DNA of 64,000 nucleotides, taken from positions 434,001 to 498,000 of the forward strand of contig MU271147.1 of assembly GCA_021432605.1 (NCBI GenBank), written 5' to 3'. The notes beneath the pieces were generated by a model, which saw nothing but the letters and a program-made list of their open reading frames with translations, did no database searches and was not told where the DNA came from. Positions 33,001 to 45,412 of this stretch are shown here, piece by piece. A program made the translations under genes and the position numbers. Source of the DNA: Coniochaeta sp. PMI_546. Lineage: Eukaryota > Ascomycota > Sordariomycetes > Coniochaetales > Coniochaetaceae. Numbering within the stretch: position 1 is the stretch's first letter; every line of letters starts with the position of its first letter.

Positions 33001-35354
33001 TCACGGGTTGCCAGCGGCGTTCATGCCGCCCTGCTGATGGCGTCGGCGCTCTGGTGGTGGCCCCAGAAATGGCAGGATGCCGTAGCCAGACTCTAGGTCG
33101 GGGTGCGGACCGCCGATAGAAGAGCTGCCTCGACGCAGAGGAGAGTCCAAGGTTTCGTCGATACCGACAACAGGCAGTGGGACTGGTGACCACTCGTCCT
33201 CACTGTCGTCTTCGTAGACAACCCGAGAAGACGAGGGAGATCCGCGAGCGAGTGACCGCACCACATCGCCCTTGCATATAGGACACGTGCGGCGCCGGGT
33301 CGTGAGCCACGGAGTGCTGTACGAAGAGCAAAGTTAGCCAGCCATATCCACGAGTCTGCTGGACGCAGCAGAAGGTATATCCGCTGAACGGATGTGGGAG
33401 ATTTGAAAGAAAACATGCGTGGTAAGCTGTAAGGAGGACCAACTTACATGCAGTCGACATGGAACTCGTGTCCGCAAGGTAAGCTCATCACCTTGCTGAC
33501 TCCGTCAACATACTCGTCGAGGCAGATGACGCACTCGAGCTGCCGCCCCCTAAACTTCTTCCACTGGCTGCCCTTGATTCCCGACGCCTTCTCCACTTGC
33601 GACGCCCTAGACGGTGTCCTTGACGCGGCAGAGCCGACGGACCCTTGCAAAGCAGCCTGCAGACCGGGATCGGGGCGCACCCCCAGCAGATCGGAAGCGT
33701 CGGGAACGGCCGTCGTTGTCCTAGAACGCGGACGCGGTGACGGTCGAGATGCTGTCTGCAGAAGCGGGGTCGTCGGTGATGCCAAGCTCGTTGGAGATGG
33801 CCGTCTGGCTGATGTCGGGGGAGTCGAATCGTCGTCCGAGTCCATCATGGTATGGTAGGTCCGGACAGGCAAGCGGGCAACAACAGATTTTGGCGCCCTC
33901 CACCTCCGTCGTCGGATGATGGATCGCAGGATGAGAAGAGCGTATACAAGAGCCAGAGTGATCATCGGGCTGATAAGAACGAGAACCAGCGTGTCAAAGA
34001 AGGGGATGCCGCTGCGCGTGGGCGTTATGGTAACCCACAAGCCTTCAGCACGCGGAGTACCTTCTTGATCCTTGTCGACGTTGCTGCCATCGGCTCCGCT
34101 CGAAACAGAGCCGCCACTTCGGCTCGAATCTGGTCTCGGAGGGTTCTCGAAATCGGCTCCGTCATCATCGCCGAAGATCTTGGAAATCAGCCCCCCCTGA
34201 GAGCTGCCAGAACCAGTACTTCCGTCTGCAGCGGAAGAGGCCCTGTCATCAGAGGATGAACCCTTGTCGGAGCTGACATACTCGCCGCTGCCGGGCGTAG
34301 TGCTACCCCCTTTAGGTCCGGTTGAGTCCGCTACTCGGCCCTTGCTCCCGGACGGAGAGCTCCTCGCGAACTTTTGCGACTTCCGGCTCTTGTCGGTCTG
34401 CTGCACTTTCAAGACCGGATGGCCGCTCTCGTCGAGGATGTCTCTGGTAAAGCTTCCTGCCTGAACGAGAGAGGACAGCAGATGCGCGGTAGTCCGGGAC
34501 GTGAATATGGAAGGGATGGTGACGTTATCGACGTTGCCGCGTGCAAACATTTGGATCAAGGGAGCACCTCTCTGGTTGTCGCCAACGATGAGTGCAATGG
34601 CACCGCGGCGCTGAGCCCATCTGACCTTCTCTAGAAACCCGCAGCCGCCTCGACTCAGCAGCACAACCTTGCCGCTGATCTCGGCGGCCTCCTGGATGGA
34701 CTGTATGTCGGCGTGGCTAGTGCCAGAGGCCGTGCCGGTCTGAACGCTGTGCGAAGCCTTGCCACTACCCCGGTAGATGTCTTCGTGGAGGTAGTCGTCC
34801 GTCCCGTCGTCGACCGGCCGATCTTGGACATGCGGCTTGTCGGCCTTGGACGAGGAAGCAGCACCGCGATCAACGAGGGGGCGATCTTGTTCCATCTTCG
34901 CCGCCGCCTTCTTCTTGTCCTTCCGGTTGGCACCATCCTTGGACGACTTCGACTTCACGAGGGATTTCTCGGCCGCAATATTGGCTAGGTTGGGTCCTTC
35001 CTCCCAGTTGGGCACATCGCTACAGCCGAGCTCGCCCTCACTGGTCTCGCCATCTTTTATATCCTCGGCGAAGCCGGTTCCGATCCATAGGATGCCGCTT
35101 ATACCCTTGTTCGGAAGAGCAGGTCCGAACGCGGCCGGCCGGCCAGGAAATGATGTACTGTTGTCCTCGGTGAGGCTGATCGCGGCATTTGGTGGGAAGA
35201 GGCTGAACGACCCGGCGAGCAAGGCACGAAGCGCCGAATGTGAGCCCTGTGTTTGAGCAGGGGATGACCGGCCGAGGGTTGCGAGAGAGCGGCAGAACAG
35301 AAACAGAGAGGTGGCGCAGAAGAAGACAAGGATGGCCACGCGAGGGGGCCGCAT
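33001..35354 (-). CDS. PA-TM-RING E3 ubiquitin ligase
   Basis: Model complement(join(33001..33316,33448..35354)), 740 aa. A signal peptide/anchor (VAILVFFCATSLFLFC) is followed by a luminal protease-associated (PA) domain in which GKVVLLSRGGCGFLEKV, RRGAIALIVGDNQRGAPLI and VTIPSIFTSRTTA are recognisable. Long Ser/Gly/Asp-rich linkers interrupt and follow it. A transmembrane helix (LVLVLISPMITLALVYALLI) is followed by a basic stop-transfer RRRRW. The RING-H2 finger near residues 608-655 reads CVICLDEYVDG, LPCGHEFHVDC, ITPWLTTRR and CPIC, complete in all eight ligands. The 131-nt intron splits the codon after the fifth ligand region. It likely ubiquitinates membrane proteins in Golgi or endosomes (family inference). 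The first ATG used is 35354; the open frame upstream begins with GTG. Confidence 0.9.
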
Positions 35355-37066
35355 GGTTGAGGTTGGGTGGTGCGAGGGCCGCACCAGTAATATTTACCTG
35401 TCTTTCGATCGTGCTATCGAAGGAGGTGTGAATGGTCGGAAGAGGAATCGTGTTGGAAAGGCTTCAGAAGCCACAACGGGGTGCACGCCCGACAGGGAGG
35501 AAACAACGAGCCGTTGTAAATGAGGTCGTGTTCGACTGGTTCCCGTGGAAATAGGAGGGATAAGGGAGGAGGTACAAGCAAGGAAGAGGTCCAGCCCGTC
35601 TAGAGGAAGAAGAGATGTAGGGAAGATATGAGCAATCTGGCTTATGACCTCGGAAAGTGTCTGATGTCGCCAGATAAGCTCGTGATGATAGCTCGAGCGG
35701 GGGCGCGGCGATGTCGTCGAGTAGGAGGGATCCGACGGGACATCAGGGCCGCATAACGCCCCGAATGCAAAGGACGTCTCTGGAAGAGGAGATATCGGAA
35801 GAAGGAGAAGGTCGTTGATAGCGGAAGTATATGAAGGTCAGTCTGGGTCAACGACGGAAAGGGCGTTTCATCAGCAGTAACACTGCCGATGTCCGAAGTG
35901 GTGGAGTGGGAGAGTGGTGGAGAGTGTGTGATGATGCAGAGACAGCCGGCATCAGGCGAGCGCCCCGGATGGCGGGTTGAAACGGGGCTACGGTCACACG
36001 CTAAGCATCTGAGCTAACGGAATTCAGCGACAGGGCGTCCCCTGATCACCGCCAGAGATCCAAAAGCGGGTCTCGCCAGTGAGCACGATCCATGCTTCCC
36101 CGCCAAACCAAGAACCTTCAGCTGCAACAAGCACGTGAGATCAACTCTTGTGGACTGTCAGACTGTCAGACTGTCTACAGGATAAAGGCCAATCGTGTAG
36201 TAGAAAATGCAGGACATGCCCTGGATGACTGAGAATAAACACACACAGGAAGAATGCAGGGATGGATGTCTCATGTACTAACACGGTGTCGCCGGAGGGG
36301 GACTAAGTAGCAGCAAGAAGCTACCGTAGTTCATACTCCGAGGCCTCGACCTATGTTATTACCACAGGAGTGATCCTTGGTATCAAGGACAAGAAACAAA
36401 GACTCACGGGTGTATCGAAAGCTGAACAAGAGCCACCAGTGCGACCTGGTAGATCATGGATCTTGCTGCAGCAATGATCGCATCTCAAATGTCCAGATCA
36501 GCCAATTTCCGTGAGGGAAAGCTATATTCGTGATAAGTGTGGAATACCGATGAACATGCTTGGCAACGATGCCGAAACTGGTCCATATCAGCCAAGGGTG
36601 CTGTCTTCATTTACAGCAGTTACAGCAGAGAACGGACGGCTAACATGGGAAATGACACAACCAGATCCAGGTCCACTCGCACGATGCCATACCTATCAGA
36701 GATCGGATATGACGCCCAGAAAGCAGCTGCTATACACCAATAGTCGTCTCGAGCCCTGAAACACTGCAAAGGCGGTAAAGCTCCATTGCCATACGTCTGG
36801 CCATTCAGACCTTGAGATGCATAATACGGCAGAGAAGCAAGAAGACAGAAGACACGAGGCTCGCTTTCTGACACGGCCGATGCTCATAAAACCTGTCGTG
36901 GTCCTTTGATAGTGGGAGCTGGAGTTGTCTCTCGCTTGCCTTGACCCTCTGGCGTGGATTGAGTCTGTCCTGATGTACGTCGAAACAAGTCCATTTAGAC
37001 TTTAGTAACACACACAATCATGGTGCAAGGCTAGGAACGAAATCAAAGCAACGCAGAGGAAGTGGC
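35355..37066. other. Upstream region of the PA-TM-RING gene
   Basis: It contains the promoter of the RING ligase on its left. No ORF is supported. Frames at 36511-36759 (+) and 36620-36874 (-) overlap and have no recognisable content. The minus-strand frame at 36805-37017 could be a downstream exon of the weak candidate at 37067-37355. Confidence 0.4.
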
Positions 37067-37355
37067 TCACGCCTCGACATCGATGTAGTCATTGATCAGG
37101 AAGCCCACAGCCACTCCCAGGAGAAGAGCCCACCACAGATGCCAAGAAGCAATAATAGTGGCACTCACGAGGCATAGAGTAAATGCCGTAGAGAAAGATG
37201 CACGACCAGATCACCTTCAGAGATCGCCGCTTCCGTCTCACTATGCACAAGGCGTTGGGCTCCCCTGGACACTTCCAGCGCGGCTTACAGATATTGCCTT
37301 CATTGTCACCAAAACACTCCCACGTGGGCCGCGACCAGGTCTTGAAGTCTGTCAT
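37067..37355 (-). CDS. Possible fragment of a small membrane protein gene
   Basis: Two overlapping minus-strand frames look partly real. One, starting at an ATG near 37355 (MTDFKTWSRPTWECFGDNEG), is Cys-rich. The other ends at 37067 and reads as a membrane helix (LWWALLLGVAVGFLINDYID). Joining them needs an intron or a frameshift in between. I could not find a splice that keeps both frames. A GTGAGTGCC donor near 37180 suggests more exons to the left. It may be a small unrecognised membrane protein, a pseudogene, or chance. Confidence 0.25.
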
Positions 37356-39141
37356 TGACCGCAGGCCGGGCTGAGAGTGGCTATCCGTGAGTGTCTTGCT
37401 CACGCTGGCGGGAGATCCTGATCAGGAAGTTACCCGACGAAGTGCTCTAGCTCAGAAAGAGGAGAATCGCGATTTGCCAAGACAGACTGAATATCGCAAG
37501 GAAGGAATCAAGGACAAGAATGCTGTCTAGAGGTTTGGATGCAGGGTTGGAGCTGACAGGGGTCAAGACCATTGGAAGAGGCAAAGCACGGAAAGTCCAG
37601 CTTGAAGGAAAACAAAAGGAGGTCTATGGTGGACGCGTAAAGAAGATGACGACCCACTCACTCCTTCTCACTTCTTTACTCCTTGACATGTTGGTTGTGA
37701 AGTGGGTGAGTCCCGAGTCCAGGACAAGCGACACAAGCGAGGAAGTACTTCATACTCAAAGCAAGCAACCGGAAGGAGCGAAGCGGAACTGTGTCGAAAG
37801 AACACGATGGCGTCATCCCTGAAGTAGGGGTACGGCCAAGAGAGAAGACAGACACAGCCATTGTCTGGCCGAGGAGCACAGCTGACCTGGACACATTCAA
37901 TCTTATACCTTTCTTAAACCTCATCCAGAATTGACAATGACAACACGTGCCCTGATCCCTAAAAAGCAGTTGGAGGAAAGAAGGCCGGTCAGGAAGGTTC
38001 GTAAGACAAACAGACTAAGTCTACATGAGGCACCTGGACTGGCGACTCTGGAGTCCTTGCTACCAGGCTATTCACCTGGTCGAAGAATCTCGATAAACAT
38101 GAACGGGCTAGAAAGCATCGAAAGCTTCTCGCGCAAATCAAGACACCTGAGGTGCATGATATGTAGCCCAGCTTAGTATCAAGCTAGTCCCGCAAAGGAG
38201 ATCCGGCAGCCTCTCATCACAGAAAGGGCGACCCGTGTAGATAGCAAGAATATCTCGGGAGTTCTGAATAGCAACAAGAACTCGGGCTGGACTCAAACAT
38301 GACAGACTGCTAAACACCCTAAGCACAACCTGCAAGATCTTGATATTCAACCTGAGGTATCCTGAAGTGTATCCTCGAGACCGCGCTCCTCCCGTACCTT
38401 ACTCTCACAACCCACAGGCGCCCTTTTGTTCGTGACATCAACCTCGCTTATCGGACTAGCGTCCCTGCTATATCTGGTTGCCTTCTGTTTCTGCTCCAGT
38501 ACATCCTTTCCTCGTAACTGCACATCACCATCCTATTTCGATCGAGTACCGCACCGCAACTCAACAATTCCTTTCTGTAACGTATGCCCTGCTCTTTCTC
38601 CACGCCATCTCATGCAGTCGTCTTGCTCATCGACTTCATCAGTCAGGTACACTCATATTGAAGCAAGACAGGCTATCAGGCATCTTGGTCGGCTTCTTGG
38701 CCTTCCAGAATCCTGGTCTTTCAAGCTTCGTAGCCCACACCAGCTTTGAATCTCGCATTTGGGCGGCAAGTTCTCCTCGACCACGTCACAACTTGCGCCT
38801 CATTGTGCAAGAGTAAGGAAACGAGTCGCCAGCGCGTGAGTGGAGATAGGTGAACGAAACAGCGAGGAGTGCCTTCGCCAGACAGGTATGAATTCCTTTC
38901 ACTCACATCTGCCTACCGCGCCATACCCATGTCATGTCGTCTTGACTGCAGTGTTGCGAACAAGCTAACCAGACCAGAGTTGTTCGGACATCATTCATCC
39001 TACGAGCATATCGGAATCCGTACCACCAGAGACTTAGATCGCGTCTCCGTCGGATCTCCAACGTCAGTGATCCTTGTACCCCGACCCGACTAAGGTCATC
39101 GCACAGCACTGAACCCCGAAAGATCATTCAATCTGGCTCAT
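37356..39141. other. Non-coding region upstream of the lysine-rich protein gene
   Basis: No gene is supported. From 38400 the plus strand is pyrimidine-rich with a donor-like CAGGTATGAATT near 38883, so a 5' UTR intron of the gene at 39142 is possible. Confidence 0.4.
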
Positions 39142-39651
39142 ATGTCTTCTCCTCATAGCGATTGGAGACTGGGAGCGGCCCCAAGCGTCCCAGTCCTTCT
39201 GCCGCTGCCGACTAGCAGCTGCAGCAGACTCGATAACCTGACCCTCCGTTCTGTCTACGCCATCATGACTGCCCCGCCACCTGTCTGGAGAGGAAAGTTG
39301 GTGTACCTTGCCGACATGTACGACGAAAAATACAATGTCCGTGTCGAGAAGCTCGAGGAGGAGCGGAAGAAAGGGGAGGCGCGCTGGTCCACCAACCCAC
39401 TGACTCCGCCACAAGGCGTCAGCGCAAAGGAGTGGAACAAACGATGCCTGGAGGCTGATGAGAGAGAGAGAAGAGACTATGAGGAGGGAAGCGACTCGAC
39501 TGTAACGGCGGAGACTGAGAATCGTCCCAAGCAAGTGAAGGTCAAGAAAGCCAAGGCCAAGGCTAAAGACAACAAGCCCAAGGTCTCCAACGCGGCGAAC
39601 AAGAGCATGGAGGAGATCACGGCGAAGGCCAAGAAGAGACTGTCGCTGTAA
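39142..39651 (+). CDS. Small lysine-rich protein, unknown function
   Basis: A single open frame of 169 aa. The core starts at the internal methionine at 39265 (MTAPPPVWRGKLVYLADMYD), which is the likelier start because the first 41 residues have a different composition. Then come a charged helical stretch (VRVEKLEEERKKGEARW) and a very lysine/alanine-rich basic tail (KVKKAKAKAKDNKPK, KSMEEITAKAKKRLSL). The tail looks like a nuclear or nucleolar localisation or nucleic-acid-binding region. No domain is recognised. Composition supports coding. Confidence 0.6.
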   Translation: MSSPHSDWRLGAAPSVPVLLPLPTSSCSRLDNLTLRSVYAIMTAPPPVWRGKLVYLADMYDEKYNVRVEKLEEERKKGEARWSTNPLTPPQGVSAKEWNKRCLEADERERRDYEEGSDSTVTAETENRPKQVKVKKAKAKAKDNKPKVSNAANKSMEEITAKAKKRLSL

Positions 39652-40718
39652 GCGGGACACGGAACCCATAACAAGGCAGATCTTCACAAGCCTCTGAGAA
39701 GATTTGTTGAGCACATGACCACCATTCCTATGGAGGCATCTGTTTGGACCGGATCGGAGTCTCGGAAATGGAACATGCTCTGGCTATTCGGCAATCGACA
39801 GCTCGCTCATCTACACGGCTGGCGGTTTTGTCTTGTGTTTCTTTGCTGGTTTTTCTTTTGTTGGAGGGGGCTTGCGATGTGCTGGACTTGAAAATGGACT
39901 GATTGTTGATCGGCTTCAGATAGCTTCCTTATTCGGGGCCACCCGATGAGTACTGTCACTTGCCATAGTCCCAATAAAAACCTATGACTAAAGAGTGAGA
40001 GGCATCATATTGGTCACCATCCTGACCAAATGTCTCCATCCCTGCGCTCTTAAGCGGAAGTGCCCATGTGGCTTCTCTATGAATAGACCCCTGACATGAG
40101 GGAGCTTGACTACTGTCGACAAATAAGACAACTATCTTATCATGGAGAGCATGAAAAGAACAACAATCGACAACACTTCATTCCACGAAATGTGCTCCGT
40201 GACGGTTCCAGAGACAGATGTTACGGCCAGGAGTTTTCTGTGCGATTTCCTCTCTTGAGTTTTGAGAAGTCAAGCCTTTCTTATTATGCGCAATCAGATC
40301 AGTTGCTTGTTAAAGTCAAAAATACTACTCATCCCTCAAGCATCGTAGTAAAGTGAGAGAATCCGGGTCTTGTGAATGGGTGAATTATAACTGCCGCTGT
40401 TCGGAGTTTTAGGTTAAGAGGAATTAATTTGCCGTCTACGAGCTCAGAAGTCGAATGCTAACCGGAAATGCGCGTATTACCACAACAAATGGCCCTCAAT
40501 AGTACTTATCCGCAAAGCCATGTACGGAAGGAGTCTCGCCACTTCACGGGCTCTTCGTGTCCGCCTGCTACACCCCCATCTCCGGCTGTCTTGCTAACCC
40601 GTAGTAGACATGTACCTACGATGACATATATCACACCGAGGAAGCCTCCATCAAAGGCTAGCTTGACTCGTGCTGAAATCTTTCAGGCCTTCCCACGGTA
40701 CCCTTGCCTTGTTACGCA
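39652..40718. other. Spacer upstream of the AA9 gene
   Basis: It holds the 3' UTR of the lysine-rich protein gene and the promoter of the AA9 gene at 40719. The middle part is AT-richer. No other feature is visible. Confidence 0.5.
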
Positions 40719-41573
40719 ATGAAGCTTGTGGCAATCCTCGCTCTTGTGGCTTCGGCCAGTGGCCACACCATCTTCCAGAAGGTGTCGGTCAATGGAGCAG
40801 ATCAGGGTCAGCTGAAAGGCGTCCGGGCCCCGAACAGCGACAGTCCAATCCAGAATGTGAATGACGGCAACTTTGCGTGCAACACGGGCATCCAGCACAA
40901 AGACGACACGGTCATCACCATACCAGCCGGAGCCAAGGTCGGTGCATGGTGGGGACATGTTATCGGCGGCGCTCAGTCATCTAACGACGCAGACAATCCC
41001 ATTGCTAAGAGCCACAAAGGTGAGACCAGGCAATGGACATGCGACTGGCTATTCAGGGGATGCTGACAATCTGTTGTCAAGGTCCAATCATGGTCTACCT
41101 GGCCAAGGTCGACAATGCCGCCACCACTGGGACTACCGGCCTCCGTTGGTTCAAGGTTGCCGAAAGCGGTCTCAACGGTGGGACCTGGGCTGTTGACACC
41201 ATGATAGCAAATGGTGGATGGCACTACTTCAACATGCCCAGCTGCGTGGCCCCTGGCGATTACCTCATGCGCGTCGAACTCATTGCCCTCCACGGCGCTC
41301 AGCAACAGGGACAAGCACAATTCTACATGGAGTGTGCCCAGTACGTAAACTCCCAAAGTCGTCCGGCGTGTTCCATAATTAGCTAACCCATCACACACCA
41401 GAATCCGCATTACCGGCTCTGGCAGCAACACCGGCAAGAATCTGGTCAGCTTCCCTGGTGCATACAGTGCCAATGATCCCGGCATCCTCGTCAACATCTA
41501 CGACAAGAGCGGCAACCCCAACGGAGGCGGACGGGCGTACAAGATTCCTGGGCCGCAGGTCCTCTCATGTTGA
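40719..41573 (+). CDS. AA9 lytic polysaccharide monooxygenase
   Basis: Model join(40719..41019,41082..41340,41402..41573), 243 aa. It is a secreted copper enzyme that cleaves cellulose or related beta-glucans by oxidation. Signal peptide residues 1-15 ([15 protein letters not shown]) are followed directly by His16, which becomes the N-terminal histidine of the copper brace. The second copper ligand is His80 in WWGHVIGG. The axial Tyr lies in AQFYMECAQ, and [13 protein letters not shown] is the usual conserved strand. There is no C-terminal CBM1, linker or GPI signal. Length and introns are normal for the family. The ATG at 40719 gives the perfect signal peptide. It suggests growth on plant biomass. 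Confidence 0.95.
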
Positions 41574-42118
41574 GTACTGTAGCGATATGCAAGTTGAATT
41601 CATCAGCAATACATGACTATTTCAAGCTATTGATCTATCTTAGTAGTGGTTTCAGTTGAGCTATATCAGCCTTTGTGGGTGTGTTAGTAGCCTCTAAAAC
41701 ACAGAACTCATTGGACACCCCAAAACATCTCACCTATCCTGCTTTTATCATAATTTAAGCGACACACAGGACGGTGGTCCTTCTCTCAGCATGCTGCCAT
41801 AGGATAAGAACCGAGATAACTCCCTCCACGAGTTTTATCGGTAGGCTAAGTGGCCAGCTCATTCTTAGCAAAGTCGGACACCTGCTCTAAGGTCCCAGTC
41901 AGCATTCGCGCCCTGACCATCTCTTCTGCGGCTGAAATACATCCATTGTCGCTCTCTCCGTAGCATACCGAGGCTTACCTGCATTCTAGGATCGACGATA
42001 TCAGCGAAATGGTACTGAACCGAGACCGAGGACTACTACACAGACACCAAGTAAATCGAGTCATAATGGGGGAAGTACACGGAGGCGACAGCTTATGAAG
42101 AGAAGAAATAAATAGATT
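41574..42118. other. Intergenic region after the AA9 gene
   Basis: It lies between convergent reading frames. It holds the AA9 3' UTR; nothing else is visible. Confidence 0.45.
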
Positions 42119-42535
42119 TCAAGAGCAATTTTTCAACGGACGCAAATCTAGTTGCTTGAATTGCAATAATTCCAAAGATGGTAATTCATCACCCAACGCC
42201 CTGGATTCCATGCTCAAGCACCATTGTCCCACGCCTTCCCGAACATCGTGTGGATACTCTACACGAGATTTCTTCTCATGTATCCCAGACACCTGAATGT
42301 CAACTACCTCCTCTAAGCGATATAACGCGAAGAGCTCCATGGGGTTCATGTGTTTGTACAGGAAGATGCTCCCCTGGTCCAAGTCCCTGAGCAGTTCAGG
42401 GAATTCTACTGCGAGACGGGCTGGGTCGTATGGGGGCAACCACGCCTCACACTTGGGATTGGTCATCATGATTGCTGCCCGCTGTTGAGCTCTCGCCTTC
42501 GTTGCTGGCGTCTCCGGCAATGGGGACCAAGCCAC
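42119..42535 (-). CDS. Overlapping ORF, possible C-terminal part of the 42447-43787 gene
   Basis: An open frame of 138 codons starts inside the 3' end of the upstream ORF in another frame, and its first codon is GTG. Its composition looks protein-like (IFLYKHMNPMELFALYRLEE), suggesting that it is the true continuation after a frameshift or unrecognised intron. It has no domain I recognise. Confidence 0.35.
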   Translation of the reverse strand: MAWSPLPETPATKARAQQRAAIMMTNPKCEAWLPPYDPARLAVEFPELLRDLDQGSIFLYKHMNPMELFALYRLEEVVDIQVSGIHEKKSRVEYPHDVREGVGQWCLSMESRALGDELPSLELLQFKQLDLRPLKNCS

Positions 42536-43787
42536 CAGGGCGGCTCTCCTTGAGCGCTCGATGTTGAGCCTCCTTTCGGATCTCTTCTTCGCTGTTGGAG
42601 AAGTGCATCATCCAGAGCTGCGGTTTGATGCCCAGTCCTGCCCAGACGACGCATAAGACCTGGGCAAACGGGTCTTTCACGCTCGGGGTGTTTAGAATGA
42701 TCTGGCCACCCAGTTTGGGAAAGTCCTCCGGAAGCGGCTCGAGAACGACAAGATGCGTGTACTGGAGTCGCACTAGGTAGTCCTCCCGGCTTAACTTAAT
42801 ACGTATCCAATCAGAGAGTCCTGATAGCCTTGCAGTGTACGTTTCGAGCCGTGAAACGAAGCTCTCCGCAGGCAGGAACGAGGGGAACTCCTCCAGAGCC
42901 GCGACCATTGTTGCAGCCGTTGTCAGATAAGCTTTGCCCGAGCATGGCGATGGTTTGCCATTGCGGATAAGGGTCTGTAACCATACAACGAAGACTTGGC
43001 TGACATACTTGTATGAATGCAAGAAATTTAGATATGCGTCTCCTATCCGTGCCAGGACAGCTTTCCTCGCCTGTAGCTCTTCGGGGCCCAAGTCGGCGCT
43101 GCCGGCAAGCTCCGGAGATGGCGAGGCCTGGACCAGGATCTCAAGATAGGCAAAGATATCTGGGCTGTGAGCGAGTTCCCTATTCTCCGTGAGGAGTTCC
43201 AAGGTCTGCGTGGCCAGGAAATCATCCGGGGAAAGTCGCCGGTTCTCTTGGCTGGCTCTATGGAACGAGAGAAACGTATTCAGAAGATAGATGCATGCTG
43301 TCTTGTCATGAAAACTCTTTGCGAATATTTCGGACATGACCGCATCACGTCGATCGATATAGAAATCGTTCCAAACCCTGGGATCAGGGTCGAAGGAATC
43401 GAACTCAGCATCTGTGCCGACTGATGCTGGGTTGGGAATAGCATGATGTCGAGCTACCCCAGCCTTGAGCTGCTGCCACTTCAGCTGCAATTCGTCCACA
43501 TACGTCGTGGCGATGCCGTACTTGGCTTCGAGCGCGAGCTTGTGGGCATAGGGCGAGATGTTTCCAAGATGGACATAAACTCCCGGGATGGTACCGCTCC
43601 CGACGGCCGGATCGATGGTGTTGGGGTCCGAGTGACTGTCCCGGAAGTTCCTTGCGTTGAGGTCACTGAATATGCGGACTCGAGACAGAGTAGTACCCAT
43701 GGATGTTATGGTGTTGTTGGTCAATGGCATGGCAGGTGCCATACGCATCCCTGTAGGCGGTGTCGCGGGTATGCGTGATCCAGACAT
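42447..43787 (-). CDS. Uncharacterised protein, 446 aa
   Basis: A single exon with an ATG at 43787. The first ~60 residues are low-complexity. From about residue 68 it appears globular and helical: YVHLGNISPYAHKLALEAKY, FYIDRRDAVMSEIFAKSFHD, LLNTFLSFHRASQENRRLS, FLHSYKYVSQVFVVWLQTL and QVLCVVWAGLGIKPQLWMM. There is no signal peptide. I do not recognise the family. The last ~40 residues turn into a Ser/Asn/Gly-rich tail and overlap an open frame at 42119-42535 in another phase, so the true C-terminus may differ. Confidence 0.65.
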   Translation of the reverse strand: MSGSRIPATPPTGMRMAPAMPLTNNTITSMGTTLSRVRIFSDLNARNFRDSHSDPNTIDPAVGSGTIPGVYVHLGNISPYAHKLALEAKYGIATTYVDELQLKWQQLKAGVARHHAIPNPASVGTDAEFDSFDPDPRVWNDFYIDRRDAVMSEIFAKSFHDKTACIYLLNTFLSFHRASQENRRLSPDDFLATQTLELLTENRELAHSPDIFAYLEILVQASPSPELAGSADLGPEELQARKAVLARIGDAYLNFLHSYKYVSQVFVVWLQTLIRNGKPSPCSGKAYLTTAATMVAALEEFPSFLPAESFVSRLETYTARLSGLSDWIRIKLSREDYLVRLQYTHLVVLEPLPEDFPKLGGQIILNTPSVKDPFAQVLCVVWAGLGIKPQLWMMHFSNSEEEIRKEAQHRALKESRPGGLVPIAGDASNEGESSTAGSNHDDQSQV

Positions 43788-45412
43788 TTCCAGAATTGTG
43801 CTTGCTCAGTCTTCAGTTTACATGCCGGCGTCCTCGTATACAAATGCAGGGGTCAAAGGTCTGAAGCTATTCCTGCTGGTATTTTGCCAGGCCTCACAAA
43901 AAGAGATCCTTGATAGCTTGGGGAGACTTGACAGGCGCAAAGCAATGAGTGGCAAAATATTAGCAATTCGGAAAGACTTAGTATCACGTTCAAGCTTGAC
44001 GACGAGGGCTATTGTTACGGTCGGGCTGCGAAGCAGGAGAAAGAGGAAGCAGATGACTGTGAGATATGGACCAGGGATGCTTCCAGGTTGATGGCTTTCT
44101 GAGCAGGCTAGACACCTTATATATAGTAATAGGGTGTTGCTGCAATGGGTGACACGCGAGACGCCCAGCTTCCAAGTGGACATCATGTAGGGGCACAACA
44201 CCATGCTTCAGTCGACCGAGTAAGATGCTGGTGCAGCCATTCAGTTTTCTAGGCCTGAAGCAGTACACTTGGCGGCCATGAGGGCGGAGATGGCGGCAGA
44301 GTACTAAAGAATGATATGGAAGGCACATGCATGCCCCGTTGGGGGAGTCATTTCAGCTTGAACCTCTGGGGTGCATGCTTATTGTCAATGGGAATCGCGA
44401 CCGCAACGAAGTTCGATGACAGGAGTTGACATCTTAGTTTGTATGCCATATCGAGTCAGAACGGTGAATACCTTCAAGACACATCAGCGATCGTACTTGA
44501 TGCAGTGAAGGAGAGGTGAATGAATAGATGATAGCGACGGGACAATCCTCACCAGATATAAGGTGACATGTTGGGAAAAGCGAAAGACAGATCCAGTCAT
44601 TTGAACTAGACATGCGGCCTGGAAATGCAATGACAGAGTCTGTGTCGTCCTCAACCGTCGATGCTCTAGGTTGGCCTGCTGAGGCAGCTACACCACGCTG
44701 TGAGGTCTAGCGTGTACACTTCAATGCCTTACACTGTATAGAAGCCATACAACATGTTACATATCATCTGACCAGAGCGAAAGGATAATATTGCCATTCC
44801 CATAAAATACTCCATGAATGCACTCTCATCGATCTGGAACGGCGTTCCGAGACAATTACCCATACGAGCCTTGCAAGGAGGGTATATCGAAGCTTCGCAA
44901 GCGGCCAAAGTGCAGAACTGTCTTGCCATAAGCGCACTGGCAACTTTGCGATACCTAAGGTACGCTCAGCGCAAGGTATCTTGACCTGGGCAGGTTGGGG
45001 CGGGATAGCGAGCTTGACACTTGTGTGAGAACGAGTGTGTTGAGCGTAGATAAACGACCTGGGAAGCAAACGACAACTTCATCTCCACCACGAAACGATA
45101 GCTCCAGGGCTCAGGGCTCACTCATAGCTCAGGGCTCCAGAAAAACAGGTTGCAGTACAGGGCACGAATCAAAGCTGCAAGTTGAGATGTGAAGGAAGCG
45201 ACAGCACGCCCATCGTGTACGATGGAGACTGCACCCCAAAGCTGCCATTGACGGATGCTATCAGGGCATTTGCTTCCACAACGCGTGGATTGACGTTGAA
45301 GCACGGGTGTTGTGTCTGTCTTGTGGCTCAAGAACAGAATCGTGATGTGGCTGTGTTGTATGCTTGCAGTTGTGGCGCTGGGAAGAGAACAACTTAGCAG
45401 CCCTGGCTGCGG
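43788..45412. other. Intergenic region upstream of two divergent genes
   Basis: The left part is the promoter of the minus-strand gene at 43787 (a TATATAAGG-like element lies near 44116, on the minus strand). The right part leads to the eL37 promoter. No coding feature is supported; frames at 43990-44328 and 44764-45069 look accidental. Confidence 0.4.
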
